Origin: Chitinispirillaceae bacterium
GTDB lineage: Bacteria; Fibrobacterota; Chitinivibrionia; Chitinivibrionales; Chitinispirillaceae
Assembly: GCA_016926315.1 (NCBI GenBank)
Contig: JAFGOU010000536.1
Span: forward strand, 1 to 8,113
DNA: 8,113 nt
Direction: 5' to 3'
Within the stretch, counting starts at the first letter, position 1. Each line of letters opens with the position of its first letter. Shown here piece after piece: positions 1-6,103 of the stretch. The position numbers and the translations under genes were made by a program. The notes under the pieces are model-generated. The model did not search any database. It was not told the origin of the DNA and saw only the letters and a program-made list of their open reading frames with translations.

Positions 1-462
1 CCGCGCTTCGCGATCCAGACGGTCATAGGTCTCCTGATACAGTTCGAATGCAAGCGCGCAGTACTCGCGCCATGCCCCTGCTGATGCGGCGGGAATTCCA
101 ATCTCCACCGGATCGGGCAGGCTCGTTGCATCGAGCTTGATATACCGCGTGCTTGACTCCTGACCGTCGCCGTATTGCGCGAGCTCGAATAGCTTATAGG
201 CGAGAAACATGGAGCAACCGTCCACCACCATGGCGATCCCGCCGGTCATTCCGGCGATCGAGGCGTGGCCATAGTCCAAGAACTTGAAGATTGCGTCGAC
301 CGACCGGTCCGGGTCGCTCCAGTCAATGGAGGCGAGGATGGTATCGATCCCCTTATTTGAACGGGAGTATTTGGCAAGGCAGCTTGCCAGAAGTTCGGGG
401 GTGACCGAGGGGTTACCCTTTGCGGCGGGTGGCGGTGTGATGCCAAGACCGAGAATGCGCAT
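1..462 (-). CDS. ThyX-superfamily protein (FAD-dependent thymidylate synthase-like), N-terminal part, runs off left edge
   Basis: An open minus-strand frame of 154 codons starts at ATG 462-460 and stays open to base 1, so the C-terminus is outside the window. A purine-rich AAAGGA lies about 10 bases upstream of the ATG. Residues 63-69 (DYGHASI), the following Gly/Met-rich stretch, and residues 101-107 (QESSTRY) resemble the ThyX fold, in which an H-x-S helix precedes a substrate/FAD motif ending in S-x-R-Y. Canonical ThyX enzymes methylate dUMP to dTMP using methylene-tetrahydrofolate, FAD and NADPH, and carry an RHR triplet ahead of that S-x-R-Y. Here the equivalent place reads roughly LAQYGDG, so RHR is not visible. 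This matches the divergent long ThyX-like proteins seen in several Gram-negative phyla rather than classical ThyX. Superfamily placement is fairly sure; thymidylate synthase activity is inferred only. It is transcribed divergently from the gene at 624. Confidence 0.68.
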   Translation of the reverse strand, partial: MRILGLGITPPPAAKGNPSVTPELLASCLAKYSRSNKGIDTILASIDWSDPDRSVDAIFKFLDYGHASIAGMTGGIAMVVDGCSMFLAYKLFELAQYGDGQESSTRYIKLDATSLPDPVEIGIPAASAGAWREYCALAFELYQETYDRLDREAR

Positions 463-623
463 GGCGGTCGGGTCCTTTACGGGATACAGGTGATCGCCAT
501 TAAAAGTAATTTATCGCGGGATAATTCTGGAAGAATCTGAATGCGGCAGGATCCCTGTGACATGGTACGGGTTTTGCTCACTTTATATATGAATGATAAA
601 AACCCCGGCACAGGAGGTCTCCT
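463..623. promoter_or_regulatory. Divergent intergenic region between the ThyX-like and F420-reductase-like genes
   Basis: These 161 bases separate two divergent genes and should hold both promoters. On the plus strand, GTGACA (557-562) could be a -35 element, followed by an AT-rich run at 582-590 (TTTATATAT), but the spacing to the best -10-like hexamer is longer than ideal. A strong Shine-Dalgarno AGGAGG lies at 612-617, six bases before ATG 624. On the minus strand, ATTAAA (499-504, read TTTAAT) is a possible -10 for the ThyX-like gene with no convincing -35. A short inverted repeat, ATTCT-GGA-AGAAT, occupies 524-536. Individual promoter calls are weak; the Shine-Dalgarno is firm. Confidence 0.4.
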
Positions 624-1274
624 ATGTCAAAAAAAGTAGGCATTTTAGGCTCGGGAATGGTTGCGCAGGCATTGGCAGCCGGTTTCCTTAAAAACGGATT
701 TTCGGTTACCCTGGGAAGTCGCGATCCTGCAAAACTGAGCGACTTCGTGGAAAAAGTCGGTAACCGGCTATCAACAGGGTCGTTGTCCGACGCAGCCGCT
801 TTCGGCGACCTTTTAGTCCTGGCTATAAAAGGAAAAAATGCAAAAGAAGCACTGGCGCTCGCCGGTCACCACCACCTCAAGGGAAAAACCGTTATCGATA
901 CCACCAATCCGATCGACGATGCTCCGCCGGACAACGGCGTGCTGAAGTTCTTTTCATCCCTCGAACGGTCGCTCATGGAGGAGCTCCAGGCAGCGGTTCC
1001 CGACGCTCATTTCGTAAAGGGGTTCAGCATGATCGGCGCAGCCCACATGGTCGATCCTGATTTCGGGGGGACCCGGCCGACCATGTTCATCTGCGGCAAC
1101 AGCGACGCGGCAAAAGCCGAAGCTTTTGGGATCATCACCACGTTCGGGTTCGATGTTGAAGACCTTGGAGGGGCCGAAGCCGCCCGCGCCATCGAACCGC
1201 TCTGCATCCTCTGGTGCATCCCGGGATTCAGGAGCAACGAATGGAACCATGCGTTGAAATTGCTGAAGAAATGA
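624..1274 (+). CDS. NADPH:F420 oxidoreductase-like Rossmann protein (PF03807 family)
   Basis: The product is 216 residues, close to the usual length of the Fno/NADP-oxidoreductase family. The N-terminus forms a nucleotide-binding fold with GxGxxA (GSGMVA, residues 9-14) directly after the first beta strand. GSRDP (31-35) follows the second strand; a Ser-Arg there typically contacts the NADPH 2'-phosphate. TTNPI (93-97) matches the conserved loop that contacts the nicotinamide in this family. The start is fixed by AGGAGG at 612-617, six bases upstream. In archaea and actinobacteria the family moves hydride between NADPH and coenzyme F420, but many bacterial members occur without known F420 and have no assigned substrate. 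I infer a soluble NADP-dependent oxidoreductase of unknown substrate. It appears monocistronic: the next gene has its own promoter 138 bases on, and no clear terminator follows this one. Confidence 0.82.
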   Translation: MSKKVGILGSGMVAQALAAGFLKNGFSVTLGSRDPAKLSDFVEKVGNRLSTGSLSDAAAFGDLLVLAIKGKNAKEALALAGHHHLKGKTVIDTTNPIDDAPPDNGVLKFFSSLERSLMEELQAAVPDAHFVKGFSMIGAAHMVDPDFGGTRPTMFICGNSDAAKAEAFGIITTFGFDVEDLGGAEAARAIEPLCILWCIPGFRSNEWNHALKLLKK

Positions 1275-1300
1275 GAGGGGAAATCGAAAGATGGACAATA

Positions 1301-1314
1301 TGTATTGAAATACA
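1301..1314. repeat. Inverted repeat, distal toxin-antitoxin operator candidate
   Basis: TGTATT (1301-1306) and AATACA (1309-1314) are perfect reverse complements around a 2-base centre. The same two hexamers recur at 1373-1391 over the promoter of the downstream antitoxin gene. Ribbon-helix-helix antitoxins bind short repeated half-sites, so this is a plausible second operator. Assigning it to the antitoxin is inference. Confidence 0.5.
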
Positions 1315-1344
1315 AGTCCAGTGCATTAGAGAGTGAAAAACATC

Positions 1345-1373
1345 TTGTAAAATAGTACTCATTAGAATATATT
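1345..1373 (+). promoter_or_regulatory. Sigma70-type promoter of the toxin-antitoxin operon
   Basis: TTGTAA (1345-1350) matches 4 of 6 positions of the -35 consensus. After a 17-base spacer, TATATT (1368-1373) matches 5 of 6 positions of the -10. The predicted transcription start near 1380 falls inside the inverted repeat at 1373-1391 and leaves a leader of about 30 bases before ATG 1413. Position, spacing and overlap with an operator-like repeat are typical of autoregulated toxin-antitoxin operons. Confidence 0.6.
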
Positions 1374-1391
1374 GTATTTATAGAGAATACA
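1373..1391. repeat. Inverted repeat over the TA transcription start, proximal operator candidate
   Basis: TGTATT (1373-1378) and AATACA (1386-1391) are perfect reverse complements separated by 7 bases. They share one base with the -10 element and span the predicted transcription start, so a protein bound here would block initiation. The half-sites are identical to those at 1301-1314, and the two centres are about 75 bases apart, near seven helical turns. Confidence 0.55.
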
Positions 1392-1412
1392 TTATTTTGA
1401 GGGGATACTACC

Positions 1413-1652
1413 ATGCCTACCGTTACTTTGCGCCTGCCTGATTCCCATTACCGGCTCTTTCGTAAATTCGCAGAAGAGCAAAACAGATCTCTTTCCAATT
1501 TTATTGAAACCGCTACCATTCGGCATATCGAGCAGGCGGAACTGGCCAACCCCTTTGAAATGGCTGAAATAAAAGGCAACAAAGAAATTAACGTCAGCCT
1601 TAAAAGGGCACACAAGGACGCTCAGACTAAAAAAGGTCGGTTCGTTGAGTAG
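1413..1652 (+). CDS. Ribbon-helix-helix (CopG-type) antitoxin
   Basis: The product is 79 residues. The N-terminus has the ribbon-helix-helix layout: a beta strand with alternating side chains (TVTLRL, residues 3-8), a first helix (about 10-23, ending EEQN), then a turn with a Ser-Leu-Ser start into a second helix (about 26-42). The charged C-terminal half, rich in Lys and Glu, is the expected disordered toxin-binding tail. The start is supported by GAGGGG at 1399-1404, eight bases before the ATG. It is followed by a RelE/ParE-type toxin gene overlapping by 8 bases, the classic antitoxin-first order. By family knowledge it should neutralise the toxin by direct binding and, with it, repress the promoter at 1345-1373. 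Local base composition is AT-richer than the flanking genes, consistent with acquisition as a mobile module. Confidence 0.85.
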   Translation: MPTVTLRLPDSHYRLFRKFAEEQNRSLSNFIETATIRHIEQAELANPFEMAEIKGNKEINVSLKRAHKDAQTKKGRFVE

Positions 1653-1923
1653 TTACCGGATTTTTGAAACTGCGGAGTACCTGAAGCGGTTGAGAAAGCT
1701 TTCACCGTCTGTCCGGACGTTCATCGAACACAAAGTCACCTCATATGTTTATTCTCAATTGAAGAATGAACCGCATTTCGGATTGAACATTAAAAAACTG
1801 GGCGGATATATTCCTGAAACATGGCGATACAGAATCGGCAGGTTTCGGCTTTTTTACGGTCTGAATGAACAGGAAAGAATCATCAGCATCCTTACGGTAG
1901 AATATCGTAAAGATGCATATTAA
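1645..1923 (+). CDS. RelE/ParE-superfamily toxin
   Basis: The product is 92 residues, standard for the superfamily. The helical N-terminal half (FETAEYLKRLRKL from residue 7) is followed by a beta-sheet half. That half carries KKLGGY (50-55), a basic strand with R61, R63, R66 and R68 (WRYRIGRFRLFY), and the characteristic terminal strand EYRKDAY (86-92). The start is a TTG at 1645-1647 inside the antitoxin stop region, with AAGG at 1633-1636 eight bases upstream; no ATG lies in a better position. The 8-base overlap and weak start suggest translational coupling that keeps toxin below antitoxin. RelE-like members cleave ribosome-bound mRNA, whereas ParE-like members inhibit DNA gyrase. The basic residues and C-terminal Tyr lean towards RelE-type RNase, but the target cannot be settled from sequence reading alone. 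Confidence 0.88.
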   Translation: MSSYRIFETAEYLKRLRKLSPSVRTFIEHKVTSYVYSQLKNEPHFGLNIKKLGGYIPETWRYRIGRFRLFYGLNEQERIISILTVEYRKDAY

Positions 1924-1948
1924 GCGTTCACCTGCAAGGGGTATCCTG

Positions 1949-1992
1949 GGCGCGGGCGCGGTATTTAGTCGATCTCCCGCGCCTCTTTTTCC
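1949..1992 (+). terminator. Rho-independent terminator of the toxin-antitoxin operon
   Basis: GGCGCGGG (1949-1956) pairs perfectly with CCCGCGCC (1976-1983) across a 19-base loop, and TCTTTTTCCT follows immediately. It sits 25 bases after the toxin stop and points along the plus strand. On the minus strand there is no T-run after the stem, so it would not be a canonical terminator for ahcY, whose stop is at 2023. The loop is longer than usual. Confidence 0.65.
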
Positions 1993-2022
1993 TCGCTGTC
2001 ATATTGTTCGACTCGGCCAGCT

Positions 2023-3453
2023 CTAATACCGGTAATGTTCCGGCTTGTACGGCCCCTCAACAGGCACGCCGATATAGTCAGCCTGTTTTTTTGTCAAGGT
2101 CGTGAGTTTTGCGCCGAGCTTGGCCAGGTGCAGCCGAGCCACCTCTTCGTCGAGCTTTTTTGACAGGCGATACACGCCGACCTTGTACGTGTCTTTGTTC
2201 TTCCAGAGGTCGAGCTGAGCAAGCACCTGGTTGCTGAAGGAACTCGACATGACAAATGACGGATGGCCGGTTGCGCAGCCGAGGTTAACGAGGCGCCCTT
2301 CGGCGAGCAGGAAGATGGCGTGGCCGTCCGGGAAGATATATTTGTCCACCTGCGGCTTGATGTTGATCCGTTTGATGCCGGGAAAGTTGTTCAGCTTTTC
2401 GACCTGGATTTCGTTGTCAAAATGGCCGATATTGCAGACAATGGCCTGGTCCTTCATTTTCGCCATATGATCGGCGGTGATAACCTCGCAATTGCCCGTG
2501 GAGGTGACGAAAATATCCGCGTAAGGCAGCGCTTCTTCGATGGTTGTGACCTTATACCCTGCCATGCACGCCTGGAGCGCGCAGATCGGATCGATTTCGG
2601 TGACCATGACCTGTGCCTTCTGGGCGGCAAGGGACTCGGCCGAACCTTTTCCCACGTCGCCGTACCCGCACACCAGCGCAACCTTTCCCGCGATCATCAC
2701 GTCCATGGCGCGCATGATGCCGTCGGCCAGCGAGTGACGGCACCCGTAAATGTTGTCGAATTTTGATTTGGTGACCGAGTCGTTCACGTTGATCGCAGGA
2801 ACAAGCAACTTGCCGGCGGCTTCCATCTGGTACAGGCGGTGGACGCCGGTAGTGGTCTCCTCGGAAACGCCTTTCCACTCCTTCGCAGCTTCCCGCCAGA
2901 GGGTGGGCTTCTTGCCGTGTACCGTGGTAAGCAGCTCCTTAATCACCTGCTCCTCGTGGCTGGCTGACGGGGACCGTACCCAGTCGTCGCCCATTTCAAG
3001 TTCATACCCTTTGTGGAAAAGCAGCGTGGCGTCACCACCGTCGTCAATGATGAGCTGCGGACCCTTTGAACCCGGGTGCATAAGCGCCTGAAACGTGCAT
3101 GCCCAGTACTCCTCGAGTGACTCGCCTTTCCAGGCGAATACCGGCACGCCCGCTTTCGCCACGGCGGCCGCCGCGTGGTCCTGAGTGGAAAAAATATTGC
3201 AGGAGGCCCACCGCACTGACGCGCCGAGTTTCACCAGCGTCTCAATGAGCACTGCGGTCTGGATCGTCATGTGAAGCGATCCGGAGACACGCGCTCCGGC
3301 CAGCGGTTTTTCAGCGGCATATTTTTCTCGAACCGCCATGAGACCCGGCATCTCTTTTTCAGCGATATCCATCTCCCTGCGGCCCCAGTCGGCGAGACCG
3401 ATATCCACCACGATAAAGGGACTGTCTGCCCATAAGTCGACATGCGGTGCCAT
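2023..3453 (-). CDS. ahcY: S-adenosylhomocysteine hydrolase (adenosylhomocysteinase)
   Basis: The product is 476 residues and cytosolic. It reversibly splits S-adenosylhomocysteine, the inhibitory by-product of SAM-dependent methylation, into adenosine and homocysteine, feeding the methionine cycle. Visible signatures in order: [10 protein letters not shown] (58-67), [13 protein letters not shown] (85-97), DDGGD (137-141), ETTTGVH (199-205), the catalytic segment [11 protein letters not shown] (224-234) with Lys229 and Asp233, the NAD-binding GYGDVGKG (263-270), EIDP (286-289), GHPSFVMS (396-403) and the C-terminal KPEHYRY with Lys470 and Tyr474 that completes a neighbouring subunit's cofactor site. 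The extra segment around 150-190 is the insert typical of long bacterial and plant forms. The start is ATG 3453, with AAGGAG (complement of 3461-3466) seven bases upstream. It is the last gene of the minus-strand series, but a 149-base gap suggests its own transcript. All catalytic residues looked for are present. Confidence 0.97.
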   Translation of the reverse strand: MAPHVDLWADSPFIVVDIGLADWGRREMDIAEKEMPGLMAVREKYAAEKPLAGARVSGSLHMTIQTAVLIETLVKLGASVRWASCNIFSTQDHAAAAVAKAGVPVFAWKGESLEEYWACTFQALMHPGSKGPQLIIDDGGDATLLFHKGYELEMGDDWVRSPSASHEEQVIKELLTTVHGKKPTLWREAAKEWKGVSEETTTGVHRLYQMEAAGKLLVPAINVNDSVTKSKFDNIYGCRHSLADGIMRAMDVMIAGKVALVCGYGDVGKGSAESLAAQKAQVMVTEIDPICALQACMAGYKVTTIEEALPYADIFVTSTGNCEVITADHMAKMKDQAIVCNIGHFDNEIQVEKLNNFPGIKRINIKPQVDKYIFPDGHAIFLLAEGRLVNLGCATGHPSFVMSSSFSNQVLAQLDLWKNKDTYKVGVYRLSKKLDEEVARLHLAKLGAKLTTLTKKQADYIGVPVEGPYKPEHYRY

Positions 3454-3569
3454 TCATCCACTCCTTGCTAGTATACCGGTCGATTGTTTTCAAACCTGCC
3501 GACGCCGCGTTCTACGGATTCCGGCCAGGGAGATACAACCGGTTCTGATGGAAGTGAAAAATACAACAT

Positions 3570-3595
3570 GCCGTGGGAAAAAACGGTTTTCCGGC
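3570..3595 (-). terminator. Possible weak terminator after the sugar-nucleotide reductase gene
   Basis: Starting 7 bases past the stop of the gene ending at 3603, the minus strand reads GCCGGAAAACCG then six T. GCCG and GAAAA can pair with a later TTTTC and CGGC (the latter ending at 3570), or a minimal CGG-AAAA-CCG stem can precede the T-run. Either structure is AT-rich or short, so termination would be inefficient. Some read-through into ahcY is possible. Confidence 0.3.
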
Positions 3596-3602
3596 TCCGC
3601 CC

Positions 3603-4556
3603 TCAAGGATGAGACTGCCAGTATCGATAGAGATCGTCGAGCGTCTTTTCAATTGGTATTTCAGGTATCCAACCGGTATCGCGGGTGAGCTTCGCATGGT
3701 CGCCGAAGGTTTTATTACCTGTGGTGTGCGATTTCAGCCGAGCCTTGTCCTGCTTGACCGTTATCGAATTCGTTGATTTTCCGGTCATGAGCGCAAGCAG
3801 GTCCCTGAGTGCAATCGCCCTGCCGCTGCATACGTTGTACGCCTCTCCCTTGACTCCGCGCTCCGCGATCAGGGCGTAAGCGCGAACCACATCGCGGACA
3901 TCGGTAAAATCAATGGCAGGCTCGAGGTCTCCCACGCGCATGACCGGATCCACAGCTCCCGCCTCTATTGCGGCTACCTGTTTTGCCCAGTCGGAACAGA
4001 CAAACCGGGTCGACTGTCCCGGTCCGGTATGGTTGAACGACCGGGTAAAGCGGATATCCATGCCGAAATGGTTCATGTATTGAATGCCGATGAGTTCGGC
4101 GGCTTGTTTCGAGAGTCCATAAAAATCAGTCGGCTGACAGGGCGTTGTTTCGGCAATCGGCTCATCGTAGCTATGCGCGCCGTACTGCTTTACCGATCCT
4201 ACGACAAGGGTCCTGGCGGATGGGCAGGACTGGCGAACCGCGTCGAGAAGCGAAGCGGTTCCCATGATATTGACGTTCAGCGAATGGCGGGGCGAGACGT
4301 CCGCGTCGGAAGGAACGCTTACTGCGGCAAGGTGAAAAACCCGGTCCGGTTTGACGGAAAAAAGCGTTTCAGCCAGGGCGCCGGTATCGAGCAGATCCCC
4401 CTCGAAATAGGTGATCCCCGCCATATCGCAGGAGGGCCAGCGGTCGAGACCATATACCAGCCAGCCGTTTTCTCTCAGGTGTTCGGCAAGGAATTTCCCG
4501 ACAAAACCGGTACTACCGGTGATGAAGGCTTTTTTAGAATGAGTGGTCATTGCCAT
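3603..4556 (-). CDS. NAD(P)-dependent sugar-nucleotide epimerase/dehydratase, GDP-4-dehydro-6-deoxy-mannose reductase (Rmd)-like
   Basis: The product is 317 residues, a full-length extended short-chain dehydrogenase. TGSTGFVG (13-20) is the Rossmann glycine motif. HLAA (75-78) is conserved, Ser121 lies in VGSVKQYG, and Tyr146/Lys150 form the YxxxK catalytic pair (YGLSK). RSFNHTGPGQ (172-181), DFTDVRDVVRAY (216-227) and YNVCSG (240-245) closely resemble GDP-6-deoxy-4-keto-mannose reductases, which make GDP-D-rhamnose for surface glycans. The Gmd partner that makes the substrate is not in the window, so another 4-keto or C4-epimerised nucleotide sugar remains possible. An in-frame TAA five codons before ATG 4556 limits the start to that ATG or to the ATG at 4550. 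The nearest Shine-Dalgarno (complement of 4572-4580) is an unusual 15 bases from the first. It lies 26 bases after the cysteine-cluster gene and is probably cotranscribed with it. Confidence 0.85.
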   Translation of the reverse strand: MAMTTHSKKAFITGSTGFVGKFLAEHLRENGWLVYGLDRWPSCDMAGITYFEGDLLDTGALAETLFSVKPDRVFHLAAVSVPSDADVSPRHSLNVNIMGTASLLDAVRQSCPSARTLVVGSVKQYGAHSYDEPIAETTPCQPTDFYGLSKQAAELIGIQYMNHFGMDIRFTRSFNHTGPGQSTRFVCSDWAKQVAAIEAGAVDPVMRVGDLEPAIDFTDVRDVVRAYALIAERGVKGEAYNVCSGRAIALRDLLALMTGKSTNSITVKQDKARLKSHTTGNKTFGDHAKLTRDTGWIPEIPIEKTLDDLYRYWQSHP

Positions 4557-4582
4557 AAATGTACGTATTTACCCTCCCCCGG

Positions 4583-5038
4583 TCAAGGAAGATGCGGTCC
4601 GATGGCATGGGTACCGTGCGCTGACGGCTGACAGCGGTCAGGACGCGGCAATTGTCGTTTCCTTTTTCCGGCACAATAGCGCTCAAACGTCGCCTCATTG
4701 CAAAAAAGCACTTTATATGGCGAGGTTTTATCCTCATGTTCACATCTGCCTTCCTTGCCCGGATACTCCCTGCAGATGTTGGGACGCTTGTCGTAAATGG
4801 CACAGCCGTTGTTCTTCAGGTGACGACAGACGACCGGCACTTCAATCAACCACTCGCCGTCATGGTCGATCCCGACCTGTACGGTCTCATGCATCAGGTA
4901 CCATCGGATAGTATCAAAATCAATCCTGGTTTTCGGCGTGTCGATTTCAAGCGCGATGTGCCGGCAGCAGAGTCCATTGCAGTCACGGCAGGGGGGGGTG
5001 CGCTCTTTGGATTTCTTCAACCTTGTTTTCCGCTTCAT
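4583..5038 (-). CDS. YkgJ-family cysteine-cluster protein (CxxCxxxCC, putative zinc/iron-chelating domain), copy 1
   Basis: The product is 151 residues. A Lys/Arg-rich N-terminus is followed by Cys17, Cys20, Cys24 and Cys25 (CRDCNGLCC), then VVCRHL (Cys71), CAIYDKRPNICREYP (Cys79, Cys89) and further Cys99, Cys113 and Cys122. This is the ordered pattern of the PF03692 family: CC cluster, C-x-x-L, C-x-I-Y-x-x-R-P-x-x-C. Family members are thought to bind zinc, iron or an Fe-S cluster. One characterised branch is FliB, a flagellin lysine N-methylase, but most have no known reaction. No signal peptide or membrane segment is visible, so it is probably cytosolic. A C8 homopolymer (G8 on the plus strand, 4991-4998) encodes Thr14-Pro16, just before the first Cys. 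Start ATG 5038 has a GGAG about 11 bases upstream. It differs strongly from the second YkgJ-type gene at 7107-7667, so the two are not a recent duplication. Confidence 0.85.
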   Translation of the reverse strand: MKRKTRLKKSKERTPPCRDCNGLCCRHIALEIDTPKTRIDFDTIRWYLMHETVQVGIDHDGEWLIEVPVVCRHLKNNGCAIYDKRPNICREYPGKEGRCEHEDKTSPYKVLFCNEATFERYCAGKRKRQLPRPDRCQPSAHGTHAIGPHLP

Positions 5039-5084
5039 GATTCTCTGTGCTCCGGGAGTTCAGGGGTGGCTGACGGGTAGAGAA

Positions 5085-5114
5085 ACTATATGATTCGTCT
5101 TCCATTATGAACAA
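5085..5114 (-). promoter_or_regulatory. Possible promoter for the cysteine-cluster and sugar-nucleotide genes
   Basis: On the minus strand, TTGTTC (complement of 5109-5114) and, 18 bases on, TATAGT (complement of 5085-5090, 5 of 6 positions of the -10) form a plausible sigma70 promoter about 47 bases before ATG 5038. The -35 matches only 3 of 6 positions. It overlaps a small inverted repeat, ATGAA-CAA-TTCAT (5107-5119), and an 8-base direct repeat (CATTATGA at 5103-5110 and 5117-5124), so it may be regulated. The 118-base gap is otherwise empty. Confidence 0.4.
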
Positions 5115-5157
5115 TTCATTATGATACCGTTCCCCCTGCCATCATTGCTCAGGAAAG

Positions 5158-6099
5158 TTATATGATCTCAGCGAGTGCATTACGCACTTCGTCAACGGTT
5201 ATTGCAGACAGGCACTCTCCTGTACAGTCCCGCGGTTCCCGCTCGATCCGATGGCACGGAGAACAGGGAGCGTTTTTGCTTATGACCGTTATTGCGCCTC
5301 CCCGCGGCGCCCATACGACCGGATCCGATGGGCCGAAAAGGGCTACGGTCGGACAGCCGGTTGCCGCAGCAAGGTGCGTGATGCCGCTGTCGTTGCCGAT
5401 ATAGAACCGGCTTCGCGAGAGCAGGGCCGCAATAACCGGCAGTGCTTGACACTCTACTGCCGTATCAGTCACCGGAAACCGGATCCCCTCCTCTGTCGGA
5501 CCTTTCAACCAGACGATCGCGAGCCTCCGGTTCCTTAACGTGTCAGCAACCTCCAGAAACCGCTCGAATGGCCAGTTCTTCTTCGCACTTCCGCTGCCGT
5601 GATGTATGATGACAAAAGGATGATCCAGGGGAACGAACGAACAGGACGTATCAATCGACTGCTGCGAAACGGACAGGATGGGCCTCCGCTTCTCTGCCGG
5701 AAGCGAGACCGGATCGACGAACAGGGAAAGATGGTAGTCTGGAATAGGGATTCGCTTGTCAGGGAACGGCGGCTGGGAATGGACTGTCTTGATCCCCGAT
5801 GCCCGGATATTTTTGACCAGCGGCGAATCGTCGCCAGAAAAAACGATGGCCGACGAGAAGCGCCTCAGGATGGCGCCGGCTTCCTGTGTAAACCGGTCAT
5901 GAAAGAGCGGCAGGTGGCGTCGATCATCAAGGTCAAGCCATTCATCGCAGAACCCGCTCTCCCGGGCCAGCTCCCTAAAGACCGGTTTTCCGAGCAGCGC
6001 CAGCCGGTTACCATGGTGTTGCTCTTTCCAGTAACGAAGGGCCGGCAGCGTGGAGACAAAATCACCGAGCGCTCCTGCGTGATAGACAAGGGTTACCAT
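5158..6099 (-). CDS. Glycosyltransferase family 9 (ADP-heptose:LPS heptosyltransferase-like)
   Basis: The product is 313 residues with the GT-B layout of family 9. The N-terminal glycine loop and acceptor-side motif HAGALGDFVSTLPAL spans 7-21. The sugar-nucleotide side carries IHHGSGSAKKNWP (165-177), with the Lys typical of heptosyltransferases, then GNDSGITHLAAA (235-246) and ALFGPSDP (253-260). A C-terminal CxxC plus two more Cys (279, 282, 292, 296) is common in this family. Such enzymes add heptose or a similar sugar to lipopolysaccharide core at the inner face of the cytoplasmic membrane; the donor here is not determined. The gene starts only 4 bases after the GSCFA gene stops and has no strong Shine-Dalgarno, pointing to translational coupling. 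It ends 119 bases before the next start. Confidence 0.93.
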   Translation of the reverse strand: MVTLVYHAGALGDFVSTLPALRYWKEQHHGNRLALLGKPVFRELARESGFCDEWLDLDDRRHLPLFHDRFTQEAGAILRRFSSAIVFSGDDSPLVKNIRASGIKTVHSQPPFPDKRIPIPDYHLSLFVDPVSLPAEKRRPILSVSQQSIDTSCSFVPLDHPFVIIHHGSGSAKKNWPFERFLEVADTLRNRRLAIVWLKGPTEEGIRFPVTDTAVECQALPVIAALLSRSRFYIGNDSGITHLAAATGCPTVALFGPSDPVVWAPRGGAITVISKNAPCSPCHRIEREPRDCTGECLSAITVDEVRNALAEII

Positions 6100-6103
6100 G
6101 CGA

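Noticed and set aside
1007..1414. Minus-strand frame of 135 codons opposite the F420-reductase-like gene
   Set aside because: It would cross the toxin-antitoxin promoter region and oppose a well-supported gene; no family resemblance.
3454..3602. SAH riboswitch or strong promoter upstream of ahcY
   Set aside because: I looked for an SAH-aptamer-like leader and saw no convincing one. A TATACT (minus strand, near 3471-3477) could be a -10 but lacks a -35 at proper spacing, so I did not annotate it.
4029..4631. Plus-strand frame of 200 codons
   Set aside because: It is antisense to the sugar-nucleotide reductase, which has complete catalytic motifs on the minus strand.
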